Under the pieces are notes generated by a model, which had not been told where the DNA came from, did not search any database, and worked only from the letters and a program-made list of their open reading frames with translations. This document shows, one piece after another, positions 37,318-46,279 of a stretch of DNA of 64,000 nucleotides (position 1 is its first letter; every line of letters begins with the position of its first letter). The DNA is taken from NCBI RefSeq assembly GCF_025567625.1, contig NZ_JAOQJC010000004.1:124001-188000 (forward strand), given 5' to 3'. Source of the stretch: Paenibacillus sp. J5C2022. Lineage in GTDB: Bacteria > Bacillota > Bacilli > Paenibacillales > Paenibacillaceae. The position numbers and the translations under genes are program-made.

Positions 37318-37950
37318 CAAACGCGTCCTCCTTCTAAATTCAGGTACAGAGACAACGATGAATGGACCGGAGCGACTGGCAGCATCATTGAATTCTTCCT
37401 TTTATCAAATCCCCCCTTTTATAAACAGCTATTTATACAAACAGCAAGCAGACCCAGGAGTCTTCCAGCCGCTGTTCTTTTTAATATTCCCTCCGTTTTT
37501 CGAACTGGGTCTAAAGGTGTTGTTCATCCTGAAATGATTGACCTTTGCTAGTAGATACTCCCGGAAAACGGTGTCGATTTTCTGTTTCTTACGTCATGAA
37601 TCAACATTTTTTTGAGGTTTTATGTGATTTTCCGACTATAAAGCAACATTGTGTATAAGGGAATTTTAACCTAATTTAGATGCTTAGCCCAATGATTCTT
37701 TAGTACTAAATTATCTGTTTGGAAAAGCTGGCTTGAGGTTCGATCATCCATTATTTGCATCTGGGTGAGCACCATAACAACTCGAGACAAGCAATCACGG
37801 CGGTGCTGCCTTGCAGGCAGGAGCTGGTAGATATGCGAAGTCCTCGAACGCACGATTGTATAAATTCTTTTCTATATCCAGCTGCCGGTAGTGGGCAGCC
37901 TGCTTTCTTGAGACAATCGGTCATGCGCTGGCCGAAATATGTTGTAGCCC

Positions 37951-37977
37951 GAACCTCTCAAGCTGGAGGTTCTTTTT
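37951..37977 (+). terminator. Leader terminator/attenuator
   Basis: GAACCTC pairs with GAGGTTC across an 8-base loop and is followed by five T residues, about 100 bases before the sigma-like gene. Confidence 0.75.
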
Positions 37978-38031
37978 GTTTGCTTGGACGTCGAAGGAAG
38001 CGATGGGCAGGCAGCAGGGGTTGCCGTTCCC

Positions 38032-38072
38032 CGCCTCCAGTTTGGTTGTTCAAAAAAACCAAACTGGAGGCG
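38032..38072 (+). promoter_or_regulatory. 16-bp hairpin that covers the ribosome binding site
   Basis: The arms 38032-38047 and 38057-38072 are exactly complementary over 16 bases, with a 9-base loop. The right arm contains the GGAGG at 38066-38070 that serves ATG 38079. If formed, the hairpin would block initiation until opened by a factor, an RNA or translation through the leader. Confidence 0.8.
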
Positions 38073-38078
38073 AACATA

Positions 38079-38501
38079 ATGAAGATCAAAATCAATCTGC
38101 GCGAAATCTATCCCTACTACCAAACCGATATTTGGGTGGAGGTAGAAGAAGAGATGGCGCGTGAGCTGAGACAGTTTGAATTAAATGAAAACGCATACAA
38201 TTTAAAACGATATCGAAACCGCGCCTATTTCTCCCTGAATCGGGAGGACGGCATTGAACAAGAAGCTCTACACAATGCGGCTTCTCCAGAGGAGCTACTG
38301 CTGCATAAGACTACCCGTGAAGAATTGTACAAAGCCTTGTGTCAATTACCAGACAAGTGGGTGAAACGCATTTATGCACATTATATGTTGGGGATGAGCA
38401 AGGTTGCGATAGCGCGGTCGGAGCTAATTGATGAGAGCACCGTTCGTAAGTCGATTGAACGGGGACTAAATCGACTAGCACGGTTGTTAAAATCGGAGTA
38501 A
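38079..38501 (+). CDS. Sigma-70 region 4-like protein
   Basis: A 140-residue protein. The C-terminal 60 residues form a sigma region 4 type helix-turn-helix (Y-M-L-G-M-S-K-V-A-I-A-R-S-E-x-I-D-E-S-T-V-R-K-S-I). There is no evident region 2, so it may act as a regulator or partner rather than a full sigma factor. The N-terminal part is acidic with Tyr-rich segments. Such proteins are regular members of Tn1549-type elements. Its ribosome binding site is inside a strong hairpin. Confidence 0.78.
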   Translation: MKIKINLREIYPYYQTDIWVEVEEEMARELRQFELNENAYNLKRYRNRAYFSLNREDGIEQEALHNAASPEELLLHKTTREELYKALCQLPDKWVKRIYAHYMLGMSKVAIARSELIDESTVRKSIERGLNRLARLLKSE

Positions 38502-38637
38502 ATTCGATAGAATGATTCAAAATTTAAACATGAAATACGAGCGTAAAATGCCCGATTTGGTCTCCAAAATGAAACGGATAGTAGAAACTCTTTTTTGGTC
38601 TCATACTTCTATCCATTATTTTGAGAGGAGAATGCAC

Positions 38638-39045
38638 ATGAAGCCCATTCTATTCCGAGACTCCGAACAAGAAGCTTTCTACTATCGGATGCTGGATGAA
38701 TGTCGGAACGCTGACGGCTACCATCGCGCATTGTTTTACACTTTGGGTATATCCAAGGATACCCGCGGGCACATTCACGACGTATTCGATTTTTCTAACG
38801 GGGGGATTAAGCCGGAGGGCTTGTCCGCCCCGTGGCAAACGGGTAGTTCTGTCCGTACTTGCCGTTTGGCATTTAATCTCTGGAATGGCTGGAGCCAGGC
38901 TGGAGCGGAACGTTATTCCACTCCGCACGAGCTTTTCGATTGTGGTTTTGCTCCCTACTTTGTTGAAGCAATCCGTCTTCGGTATCCCGAATACTGCAAG
39001 GTTCAATTCCCTCCCGTTAAGTTCAAAGCAGAACGCAGCCGGTAG
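38638..39045 (+). CDS. DUF6075-like protein
   Basis: A 135-residue soluble protein. It resembles the DUF6075 type of element proteins: F-Y-T-L-G-I-x-x-D-T-R at ~33, I-x-D-V-F-D-F-x-x-G-G-I-K-P-E-G-L in the middle, and R-L-A-F-N-L-W-N-G. ATG 38638 lies 7 bases after AGAGGAG. The activity is unknown. It is followed 20 bases later by the cell-wall hydrolase gene. Confidence 0.65.
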   Translation: MKPILFRDSEQEAFYYRMLDECRNADGYHRALFYTLGISKDTRGHIHDVFDFSNGGIKPEGLSAPWQTGSSVRTCRLAFNLWNGWSQAGAERYSTPHELFDCGFAPYFVEAIRLRYPEYCKVQFPPVKFKAERSR

Positions 39046-39064
39046 GTAGGGGAGGGCATCGGCA

Positions 39065-40939
39065 GTGAAAAACTTAAAAACCAAACGTATAGTCAAGTCA
39101 ATCAAGCAGTTCAACAAGCAGGCTCGCGTACTCCAGAGAGGAGTACTCCGAAGAAACAATACTGCCCGTTACAAGGAGCAGGAGCGCCCGCCTTCTTCCT
39201 CAGAGCAGATACAGGAGCGCAATGAAGCGAATTTGCAGCGAGCAATAGGAAGCAGCATGCGCGTAACGATGGTTGCTGCAACCACCGTCCGAAATCGATG
39301 GCTCCATTCCGATCAGGTATATCATTCTTATCGAGAAGCCGACCGAGATTCGCGGGCGAGCATGCCTATCAGATTGATGCGGGGGCCAGTTAACGGGGAG
39401 CAACCAAGAATCGCCAGACGTAAATCGCCGTTCTTTTCGGGAATGGCGGTGGTTCAACACTTGCCCGAAAGGCAACCAGCCGAAAAAAAGAAGGTTGGAT
39501 ATACACCAGCTAGTATCAAAGCTGACCACAACATAAAAGGGAGAGGATGTGCTCCGCGGCGGAAGATGGCGGCGGCAGCGCCTTCTCCGTTTGTGGGGAA
39601 GATGAAGCAGAAAGGTACGATTCGCCAAAGGAAAGCACTGAACATGGTGGCTCGCACGATCAAGTCCGCTCATCACACCGCAGTAGAGGCAGGTCATGCT
39701 CGTAAGGAAGATAAGCAAGTAGCTCAGCAGAAGCGAATGCTCCAGACCGCAATCCAGGCACGGCATTCCATAAAAGCGGCACGAGCGGTCACCCAAATGA
39801 ATATTCGAATGATGAAAATGCTCGTCCGAGCCACTGTGCTGCTGGTGAAGGGAGTGGCTGCATTACTAGGTGTCAGTAGCAGCGTTATTATTCTGCTGTG
39901 CATCATCATGATCATCGCAGCGCTTCTCTCCTCTCCGTTTGCTATCTTCGTGGCAGATGAAAATACAGAGCCCGGTACACAGAAGCTAACTTTAATCGTG
40001 GAGGAGCTGGATAAACATTTTAAGGCTCGATTGTTACAGGAACGTCAGGCGGCTGGAGATGTAGATCGCGTAGAAATACATTACGCGGGCAGCGCGGACA
40101 ACAGCCGCATCGACAACTGGCCAGAGGTATTGGCCGTTTTTGCGGTTAAAACGTCCATGTCCACGGCGGGCTTTGACGTGGCAACGATGGATAGCAGGCG
40201 GGTCGAAATGCTGCAAACGGTCTATTGGGATATGAATCAGATCGATTCGTATGTGGAGACGCTGGAGCATACGGAAATGGTCGCTATTGAGCAGGAGGAT
40301 GGAAGTATAGGTCAACAACAGGTAACCGAATTTGAACGCGTCTTGCATCTGTCGATTACAGCCCGAACGGCAGAGCGGCAAGCGGACCTTTATGATTTCA
40401 ATGCTGAACAGACTGATATCATGAACGAATTGTTGTCAGCCGCATTTCGCCCCATGATGCTTGCGCTACTCGGCAAAGACGAGCATACAGGTTTGTCATC
40501 GGGGGAACTTGAAGCGATCCGAACAGACTTACCAGCCGGGGTGCTTGGAAGCCAGGCTGTTGAACTGGCGTTGAGCCGGCTGGGCGATCCCTATAGCCAA
40601 CTAAAGGCCGGACAGGGCAACTACACAGATTGCAGCTATCTCATTCAGTGGGTGTATAAGCAGTTAGAGGTCGGGTTGCCAAGAACGGCGGCAGAGCAGG
40701 CGCGTTTTATCGTCGATAATGGACTGACACTAACTGCTGATGCACTAACGGCCGGCGACTTAATCTTCTGGAGCTACGAGAAAAATGGTCGATTTATGGA
40801 TATTACACATGTCGGCATCTATGCCGGTAACGGCAAAGTCGTTGACGCCTCCTCCAGTCGCCTGCAGGTTGTATATCGGAATGTATTTGACGCCGAGTAT
40901 CAAGTAATGTATGGAAGGGTGAAAAACCTGGCTTTATGA
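39065..40939 (+). CDS. NlpC/P60 cell-wall hydrolase of the conjugation machine (CD1108 type)
   Basis: A 624-residue protein. The first ~250 residues are strongly basic and probably cytoplasmic. One membrane helix lies near residues 265-300. The extracellular part ends in an NlpC/P60 peptidase (residues ~500-620) with the catalytic Cys in D-C-S and His in T-H-V-G-I-Y. It matches the CD1108 group of VirB1-like hydrolases, which open peptidoglycan for the channel. The start is GTG 39065 with GGGGAGGG upstream. It is the last gene of the element seen here. Confidence 0.85.
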   Translation: MKNLKTKRIVKSIKQFNKQARVLQRGVLRRNNTARYKEQERPPSSSEQIQERNEANLQRAIGSSMRVTMVAATTVRNRWLHSDQVYHSYREADRDSRASMPIRLMRGPVNGEQPRIARRKSPFFSGMAVVQHLPERQPAEKKKVGYTPASIKADHNIKGRGCAPRRKMAAAAPSPFVGKMKQKGTIRQRKALNMVARTIKSAHHTAVEAGHARKEDKQVAQQKRMLQTAIQARHSIKAARAVTQMNIRMMKMLVRATVLLVKGVAALLGVSSSVIILLCIIMIIAALLSSPFAIFVADENTEPGTQKLTLIVEELDKHFKARLLQERQAAGDVDRVEIHYAGSADNSRIDNWPEVLAVFAVKTSMSTAGFDVATMDSRRVEMLQTVYWDMNQIDSYVETLEHTEMVAIEQEDGSIGQQQVTEFERVLHLSITARTAERQADLYDFNAEQTDIMNELLSAAFRPMMLALLGKDEHTGLSSGELEAIRTDLPAGVLGSQAVELALSRLGDPYSQLKAGQGNYTDCSYLIQWVYKQLEVGLPRTAAEQARFIVDNGLTLTADALTAGDLIFWSYEKNGRFMDITHVGIYAGNGKVVDASSSRLQVVYRNVFDAEYQVMYGRVKNLAL

Positions 40940-41019
40940 TGCGAGTTCATTGTGAAGTAATGTCCTGTTACTTTCTTGGAATCGGCATCCTAATATAAAT
41001 CAATAGCTTGGATTCGGAG

Positions 41020-41066
41020 CATCCGCTTATATGCCGACATCTCTGTCGGGTATATGCGGATGGTTT
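41020..41066 (+). terminator. Terminator at the element/sugar-locus border
   Basis: CATCCGC...GCCGACA pairs with TGTCGG...GCGGATG in an interrupted stem of about 19 bp with a 4-base loop, followed by G and four T residues. It lies between the NlpC/P60 gene and the mannoside regulator. Confidence 0.75.
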
Positions 41067-41089
41067 TGGCATTCTTTGATTGTTTGTTT

Positions 41090-41117
41090 TTGCATTTTAT
41101 AGATAGAATGATATAAT
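41090..41117 (+). promoter_or_regulatory. Promoter of the mannoside regulator
   Basis: TTGCAT and TATAAT are separated by 16 bases and lie about 40 bases before the regulator start. The region is AT-rich, as expected for a sigma-A type promoter. Confidence 0.65.
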
Positions 41118-41157
41118 TGTTATATATATTATTATAATGAATGAGGGAGTAAAGTAT

Positions 41158-42333
41158 ATGACAATTGAGCGACAACCACTATATGTCCAAATCCAAGAGT
41201 ATTTTAAAAATCGGATTCAGAGCCAAGAATTGAAAAGTCACGACAAAATTCCACCTGAGAAGGAATTAATGCAACAATTTAATGTTAGTCGAATTACGGT
41301 TGTCAACGCGCTTGTTCAGCTTGCGAAGGAGGGCTGGATTTATCGTGTTCCCGGCAGGGGAAGCTTCGTGAGTGAAAGCAGTAATGAATCGGTCCAGGGC
41401 GTATCTGGAGCATCTTCGTCCGTAACTGAAAATATCGCTACCGATTCTCCAACATTTGCGAGTGGTTTAGAGGGCAAAGAGAGGCGGTCAATCGGTCTGA
41501 TTTTGCCTGCGATTATAGATCATTTTGCTCTTCGTCTGATTGAAGGTGTAAGCCGTAAGCTGACTGGAGAAGATTATCCATTACACATAACATTGACCAA
41601 TAATTCTAGGGAACGGGAAAAAGAGGCAATCCAGAAGATGTTGCAAATCGGCGTGAAGGGGCTTTTGATTTTTCCGTGCGATGCGGAAACGTACAACGAA
41701 GAAATTTTATCGCTCAAAGCGAACGGCTTTCCATTTGTATTATTAGACCGATACTTTCCAGGAATTGAAACTAATATCGTGCGTTCCGACGGTTTCATTG
41801 GCGGCAAGATGGCAGTCGACTATCTATGGAAGCACGGACACCGCAATATTGCAATCTGTTCAGACACCATATTGCCAACGATTACAGTAGAAGACCGGGT
41901 AGCGGGATACATGGAATCGCTCAAGCAGCATGGAACACTTATCAATCCAGCTTTGATTTTGACGGACTTCAATGTGGATTACAAAAAAAATGATGAAACG
42001 CATCCTCTTTATCGCTTTATTAAAAATCATATGGCCACTGCTTACATTACCTTAAACGGAAGATTAGGGGTCCATATTGTTTCGATTTGCCGCAGTCTTG
42101 GGCTTGAAATTCCAAAGGATGTCTCAGTGTTAACCTTCGACAACCCTGGATCTGGTCTTGTCGAGGACAATTGGTATTCGCATATATCACAATCCGAAAC
42201 GATGATGGGAGAGCAGGCTACTCAAATTTTGCTTGACGTCATTGAAGGAAGACAAGAGACCGGCTGTTATGTGAAGACGGTCATGGAGCCTAATTTAGTT
42301 ATTCGTCAATCTACGGGCCGAGTATCGCAGTGA
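41158..42333 (+). CDS. GntR-LacI hybrid transcription regulator
   Basis: A 391-residue repressor. Residues 1-70 form a GntR winged helix (I-P-P-E-K-E-L-M-Q-Q-F-N-V-S-R-I-T-V). Residues ~105-385 are a LacI/GalR-type periplasmic-binding fold with an R-S-I-G-L-I-L-P start and a D-F-N-V block, the AraR arrangement. It likely senses mannose or a mannoside and controls the adjacent transporter and mannosidase genes. ATG 41158 is chosen, with GAGGGAG about 10 bases upstream; the frame also opens at 41137. Confidence 0.88.
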   Translation: MTIERQPLYVQIQEYFKNRIQSQELKSHDKIPPEKELMQQFNVSRITVVNALVQLAKEGWIYRVPGRGSFVSESSNESVQGVSGASSSVTENIATDSPTFASGLEGKERRSIGLILPAIIDHFALRLIEGVSRKLTGEDYPLHITLTNNSREREKEAIQKMLQIGVKGLLIFPCDAETYNEEILSLKANGFPFVLLDRYFPGIETNIVRSDGFIGGKMAVDYLWKHGHRNIAICSDTILPTITVEDRVAGYMESLKQHGTLINPALILTDFNVDYKKNDETHPLYRFIKNHMATAYITLNGRLGVHIVSICRSLGLEIPKDVSVLTFDNPGSGLVEDNWYSHISQSETMMGEQATQILLDVIEGRQETGCYVKTVMEPNLVIRQSTGRVSQ

Positions 42334-42456
42334 GTGACTGTTACATGGAGAGAAGCTAGCGCAGCATTCGGTCCGATTGGACATATGCATGCATCGATTT
42401 GCCGTCTCACAAGGCGAATGAATAAGATTGGACTTGGTTTGATAAACATTCGAAAC

Positions 42457-42470
42457 TTTGATATATCAAA
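42457..42470. promoter_or_regulatory. Palindromic operator candidate
   Basis: TTTGATATATCAAA is a perfect 14-base palindrome in the 235-base gap before the transporter genes, about 30 bases before the -35. It may be the site of the GntR-type regulator. Confidence 0.5.
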
Positions 42471-42498
42471 TGATAATAATTATAATATATTAAAATAG

Positions 42499-42527
42499 TT
42501 GTAAAAGTTATATTCTTATTATATAAT
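42499..42527 (+). promoter_or_regulatory. Promoter of the transporter/mannosidase operon
   Basis: TTGTAA and TATAAT are 17 bases apart, within a very AT-rich stretch 42 bases before the first permease start. Confidence 0.65.
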
Positions 42528-42534
42528 TCAAATA

Positions 42535-42549
42535 TAGCAAACGGTTACA
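42535..42549 (+). promoter_or_regulatory. cre-like catabolite control site
   Basis: TAGCAAACGGTTACA matches the cre consensus WTGNAANCGNWNNCA at all fixed positions but the second. It lies 8 bases after the -10 element, where CcpA binding would block initiation. Confidence 0.55.
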
Positions 42550-42568
42550 CAAAAGTGGGAGGTTCATC

Positions 42569-43489
42569 TTGATTATGAAATCATCATCATCATCGTTTCG
42601 AAGTGTGAAGAAGAATATTAGCCTGTATGTGATGTTTGCGCCTGTCCTATTGTATTTCATTATTTTCAGTTATTGGCCGATGAACGGGGTATTGATCGCA
42701 TTCCAGGATTACTTGCCGACTTTAGGCATTTTCGGGAGTCCGTGGGTGGGATTTGATAACTTCAAGCAGTTTTTTTCCTCTTTTTATTTCGATAGAATAT
42801 TGACGAACACGATTGGAATCAGTCTGTATAACATTGTCGTAACGACTCCAGTACCTATTGTTCTTGCCCTGATGTTCCATGAGTTGAGAAGAACAAAGCT
42901 GAAGAATGTCATGCAAACCATTACATTTGCTCCGAACTTCATTTCGGTGACTGTCGTGTGCGGTATGGTTTTGCTGTTCTTGAATCCAGACAACGGTATT
43001 ATTAACGGCGTTATCAAGCTGTTTGGCGGCGAAGCGATCGATTTCATGGCCAATCCCGATTCATTCTGGCACGTGTACGTCTGGTCTGGCGTATGGCAAT
43101 ACACAGGTTGGGTTGCGCTGATCTATACGGCTACCATGGCGGGGATCGACTCGAGTTTGTATGAAGCTGCGGAAATTGATGGAGCGGGAAGGTTTGCCAA
43201 AGTGATTCATGTAACGCTGCCCAGTATCATTCCTACGATTGTTCTTATGTTCATTTTGAATTTGGGAAATGTGATGAACGTCGGGTTCGAGAAAGTGCTG
43301 CTTCTTCAAAATGATCTTAATCTGTCCTCTTCCGAAATCATTGCAACCTATATCTATAAGCGCGGTTTACTTGCGACGGAATACGGTTTGTCCTCGGCTG
43401 TAGGGGTATTCAATAATGTGATCAACTTCGCTCTGCTGCTGGTGGCGAACACTGTCTCCAAGCGTGTAAGCGACACCAGTCTTTGGTAG
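42569..43489 (+). CDS. Sugar ABC transporter permease (LplB type)
   Basis: A 306-residue membrane protein with six hydrophobic segments and the permease loop E-A-A-x-I-D-G-A-G near residue 205, which docks the ATPase. It matches the LplB/YtcP-partner group common in Paenibacillus oligosaccharide importers. The start is TTG 42569, 6 bases after GGGAGG; ATG 42575 is the alternative. No ATPase gene is in the operon, so a shared MsmX-type ATPase is expected. Confidence 0.9.
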   Translation: MIMKSSSSSFRSVKKNISLYVMFAPVLLYFIIFSYWPMNGVLIAFQDYLPTLGIFGSPWVGFDNFKQFFSSFYFDRILTNTIGISLYNIVVTTPVPIVLALMFHELRRTKLKNVMQTITFAPNFISVTVVCGMVLLFLNPDNGIINGVIKLFGGEAIDFMANPDSFWHVYVWSGVWQYTGWVALIYTATMAGIDSSLYEAAEIDGAGRFAKVIHVTLPSIIPTIVLMFILNLGNVMNVGFEKVLLLQNDLNLSSSEIIATYIYKRGLLATEYGLSSAVGVFNNVINFALLLVANTVSKRVSDTSLW

Positions 43490-43503
43490 GAGGGCGGAAC
43501 GGC

Positions 43504-44403
43504 ATGAATATGAAGAGAAACTCGGTTGGCGATAAAGTGTTTGACTGCTTTAACCTTACAGGGCTGTTCATTCTTGTTGGTCTTATTTTGTACCCGCTTC
43601 TGTTTGTTGCAATTGCATCGCTAAGCGAACCGGACCAGATTTATAACGCGGCGTTTCTGTTGTGGCCCAAGGGCTTCCAACTGGAAAGCTACCGGATTGT
43701 AATGGAAAATCCGGATATTTGGATCGGTTTTGTCAATACGATTGTTTACACGGTGAGCGGTACGCTTATTAGTATGATACTGTCCGTGCTGGGTGCGTAT
43801 CCGCTTTCAAGAAGCGACTTCAAGGGTAGACGTTTTTTTTCCTTCTTCATCACATTCACAATCTTTTTTAGCGCTATCGGGGGCATGATCCCGCTTTACT
43901 TTGTCATCGATAAGCTGGGAATGCTGAATACGATGTGGTCGGCTATTCTGCCGGGTGGAGTAGTGGTGTTGAATATGATCATTATCCGCTCCTATTTTGA
44001 AACCAAAATTCCGATGGAGGTCCAGGAATCCGCTGCGCTTGACGGCTGCGGCAACTTCAGGCTTTTGTTCTCCATCATTCTTCCTTTGTCGAAGCCAGTA
44101 CTTGCCATTATGATTCTCTTTTATTTTGTCCATCACTGGAATGCTTTTTTCTACGCCCTTATTTTTATTACGGAAAAAGACAAATATCCATTGCAGCTCG
44201 TGCTCAGGGAAATTCTGGTTAATAATAATTTAAACAATTTGCTCCCAACTATGACAGATCAGAACTATCTGGAAAGGCTGAAGCAGCAGCAGAGCTTGAA
44301 GTATGCCGCTATTGTCATTACGACTTTGCCTGTTCTGGTCCTATATCCGTTTGTCTCCAAGCATTTCAAGGAAGGGCTTCTGGTTGGCTCTGTTAAAGGA
44401 TGA
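43504..44403 (+). CDS. Sugar ABC transporter permease (YtcP type)
   Basis: A 299-residue partner permease with six membrane helices and the loop E-S-A-A-L-D-G-C-G near residue 180. ATG 43504 follows GGAGGG; the open frame begins at TTG 43483 inside the previous gene. It forms a heterodimer with the upstream permease. Confidence 0.9.
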   Translation: MNMKRNSVGDKVFDCFNLTGLFILVGLILYPLLFVAIASLSEPDQIYNAAFLLWPKGFQLESYRIVMENPDIWIGFVNTIVYTVSGTLISMILSVLGAYPLSRSDFKGRRFFSFFITFTIFFSAIGGMIPLYFVIDKLGMLNTMWSAILPGGVVVLNMIIIRSYFETKIPMEVQESAALDGCGNFRLLFSIILPLSKPVLAIMILFYFVHHWNAFFYALIFITEKDKYPLQLVLREILVNNNLNNLLPTMTDQNYLERLKQQQSLKYAAIVITTLPVLVLYPFVSKHFKEGLLVGSVKG

Positions 44404-44425
44404 ATTCTTTACAGTGGATGAAATG

Positions 44426-44487
44426 ATTGCGCTTAAAAGATTGAGATTGTTAACTAACCCGGGTGATCTCTTGGCTTGCGGCGCAAT
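44426..44487 (+). promoter_or_regulatory. Intercistronic long-range hairpin
   Basis: ATTGCGC pairs with GCGCAAT, enclosing a smaller GAGAT/ATCTC stem, in the 126-base gap before the binding-protein gene. Such hairpins often raise expression of the binding protein relative to permeases. Confidence 0.35.
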
Positions 44488-44529
44488 TGTTAAATCATAT
44501 GAGTTCAAAAATTTAAAAGGGGTGAACGT

Positions 44530-46188
44530 TTGTTGAAAATGAAAAAAAACCTGTCAATCGCTCTAGGTCTGATGTTGCTTGCAACTACAATTGCAGCTTG
44601 CTCCCAAAAAAATAATGAACCTGGAGCTTCGCCTTCTCCAAGTCCTGCAGTCAGCGCTACGGACGGTCAAACCAATGATAGTCCTTATAAAATCACGGAC
44701 GAAAAAATTACGTTAAAGATGGGAATTATCGATCTCTCCAACTTCAGACCGCCGAGCAAAGATTTGTGGATGTGGAAAAAATACGAGGAAATGACCAATG
44801 TCCACATTGAATGGGAAGAGATGCCGGAGAGCAATATGAATGAAAGAAAAGGCATTTTACTCGCGTCCAACGATCGGCCGGATGCGTTCTTCCAAAGTAA
44901 ATTTACACAGGAAGAACTGTCTAAATATGGAAAGCAAGGTATTGTTATTCCATTGGATGATTTGATTCCGCAGGCCATGCCCAATCTGACGACTTTAATG
45001 AAGAAAGATCCAACAATTGAGAAGGCAATGCGGTCGGATGATGGAAAAATCTATTCGCTGCCGTATCTCGAGTCATCTCCCGTATACGGATCGCTTCGAT
45101 ATTATATCAACAAAACATGGTTGGATAATGTAGGATTGGATGTGCCCAAAACGTTGGATGAGCTTACTGCCGCCCTGAAAGCGTTTAAAGAGCAGGATGC
45201 GAACAAGAACGGCGATCCTAATGACGAGGTGCCGGTCTATCTGCCTTCCGACGCCATGGACTGGACGCTGGAGAGACAGCTTTTTGGCAGCTTTGGACTA
45301 GGCAACAGAGGCAATCAGGCGGCCAGCGCATGGATTGACATGGGAGACAACGGTAAAGTGAGGTTTATTCCGACCGATCCCGCCTTCAAGGAAATCTGGC
45401 AATATTTGAACGGATTGTGGAAGGATGGCTTGATTCATAAGGATACATTTACGGAGAAGGAAAATGCCAAATGGTCGGCCGCCGGCGACAGCGACCAAGT
45501 AGGATTATTCTCCTGGTCCAATCCGGGCTTCATTGGCGAAAAGGCAAAAAACAACTTTGTCGGCATCAATGCGCTTGTTGGACCCAACGGAGATAAGCTT
45601 CAGTCGTGGTCGGACCCGCTTGTTAGGGGCATTGGCGCGTTCGTCATAACAAAGGATAACCCTTATCCGCTAGAAACACTGAAATGGGTTGATTTCTTCT
45701 ACGGAGAGGAAGGCTCCAACTTTGCCACAATCGGACTTGAGAATGAGACTTATGTCATGGTTGACGGCAAGCCGCGTTATATCGACGCCATTATGAACGA
45801 CGAAAGAGGCGTTCAGCTTGGATCCTACCAATATGTGAATAATGTATTTGCGGGCAGCTACCCTTATTTGGAACCGGACGTCAATCTTCGAGCCGAGATC
45901 AAGGGAGCTACGGTGGAAGAGGATATTAATTCCGATCCGGCCGATATGGACAACTTCAAACTGGAAGAATATTGGACGGCGTTTGCCCCTCTGGACAAGG
46001 AAACGTCACAGCTCACTACGATTTTGACGGATCTCAATGCCTATCTGAAGGAATCGCGGTCGAAATTTATTACGGGGCAATTGAACTTCGAAGCGGATTG
46101 GGATAAATTCCTGCAGGATCTGGAGAAAATCGGAGTTAGCCGCTATCTGGAAATTAAGCAACAGCAATTTGAAAGATATGCTCAATAA
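44530..46188 (+). CDS. Extracellular sugar-binding lipoprotein
   Basis: A 552-residue solute-binding protein of the LplA type. A lipobox T-I-A-A-C places the lipid-carrying Cys near residue 24, followed by a Ser/Pro/Gly-rich tether. The binding-protein fold follows, ending in the K-x-x-Q-x-Q-F-E-R-Y pattern usual in this group. Tandem TTG codons at 44530 and 44533 and an ATG at 44539 are all possible starts; AAAGGGGTG favours a TTG. It likely captures mannose-containing oligosaccharides for the two permeases. Confidence 0.88.
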   Translation: MLKMKKNLSIALGLMLLATTIAACSQKNNEPGASPSPSPAVSATDGQTNDSPYKITDEKITLKMGIIDLSNFRPPSKDLWMWKKYEEMTNVHIEWEEMPESNMNERKGILLASNDRPDAFFQSKFTQEELSKYGKQGIVIPLDDLIPQAMPNLTTLMKKDPTIEKAMRSDDGKIYSLPYLESSPVYGSLRYYINKTWLDNVGLDVPKTLDELTAALKAFKEQDANKNGDPNDEVPVYLPSDAMDWTLERQLFGSFGLGNRGNQAASAWIDMGDNGKVRFIPTDPAFKEIWQYLNGLWKDGLIHKDTFTEKENAKWSAAGDSDQVGLFSWSNPGFIGEKAKNNFVGINALVGPNGDKLQSWSDPLVRGIGAFVITKDNPYPLETLKWVDFFYGEEGSNFATIGLENETYVMVDGKPRYIDAIMNDERGVQLGSYQYVNNVFAGSYPYLEPDVNLRAEIKGATVEEDINSDPADMDNFKLEEYWTAFAPLDKETSQLTTILTDLNAYLKESRSKFITGQLNFEADWDKFLQDLEKIGVSRYLEIKQQQFERYAQ

Positions 46189-46279
46189 TAAAGCGCTCAA
46201 TTGATGATGCCGATGTCGGGTGAATGCAGCATGTATTCACCCGGCAACCGGCTCAACCGGCATGCTTGGAGGAATGTTC

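Larger units (their letters stand above)
37318..38078 (+). promoter_or_regulatory. Gene-free structured leader of the sigma-like gene
   Basis: About 760 bases without a convincing gene. The right half is rich in hairpins: CTGCC/GGCAG near 37809, GCTGCC/GGCAGC at 37881-37899, a terminator at 37951-37977 and a 16-bp stem at 38032-38072. An open frame from 37755 runs through into the sigma-like gene, but it shows no family resemblance and is taken as chance. The left half (37321-37750) shows nothing recognisable. Confidence 0.6.
1..40939 (+). mobile_element. Integrative conjugative element, Tn1549/CTn type (partial)
   Basis: The stretch holds a complete Firmicutes-type conjugation set in a typical order: SNF2/methylase protein, primase-like protein, MobC, MOBP relaxase, PcfB, VirD4, Maff2, VirB6, PrgI, VirB4, XRE and sigma regulators, and an NlpC/P60 hydrolase. 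Nearly all genes point right and many overlap by 4 to 14 bases. A Tad/WxL envelope block precedes it. The right edge is placed after the NlpC/P60 gene because the next gene belongs to a sugar locus with visibly AT-richer intergenic DNA. No integrase or attachment repeat can be identified, so the left end lies outside the window and the exact right end is open. Confidence 0.88.

Noticed and set aside
37755..38078. N-terminal extension of the sigma-like protein
   Set aside because: The extension has no family features, passes a terminator hairpin, and a well-placed GGAGG-ATG pair exists at 38079.
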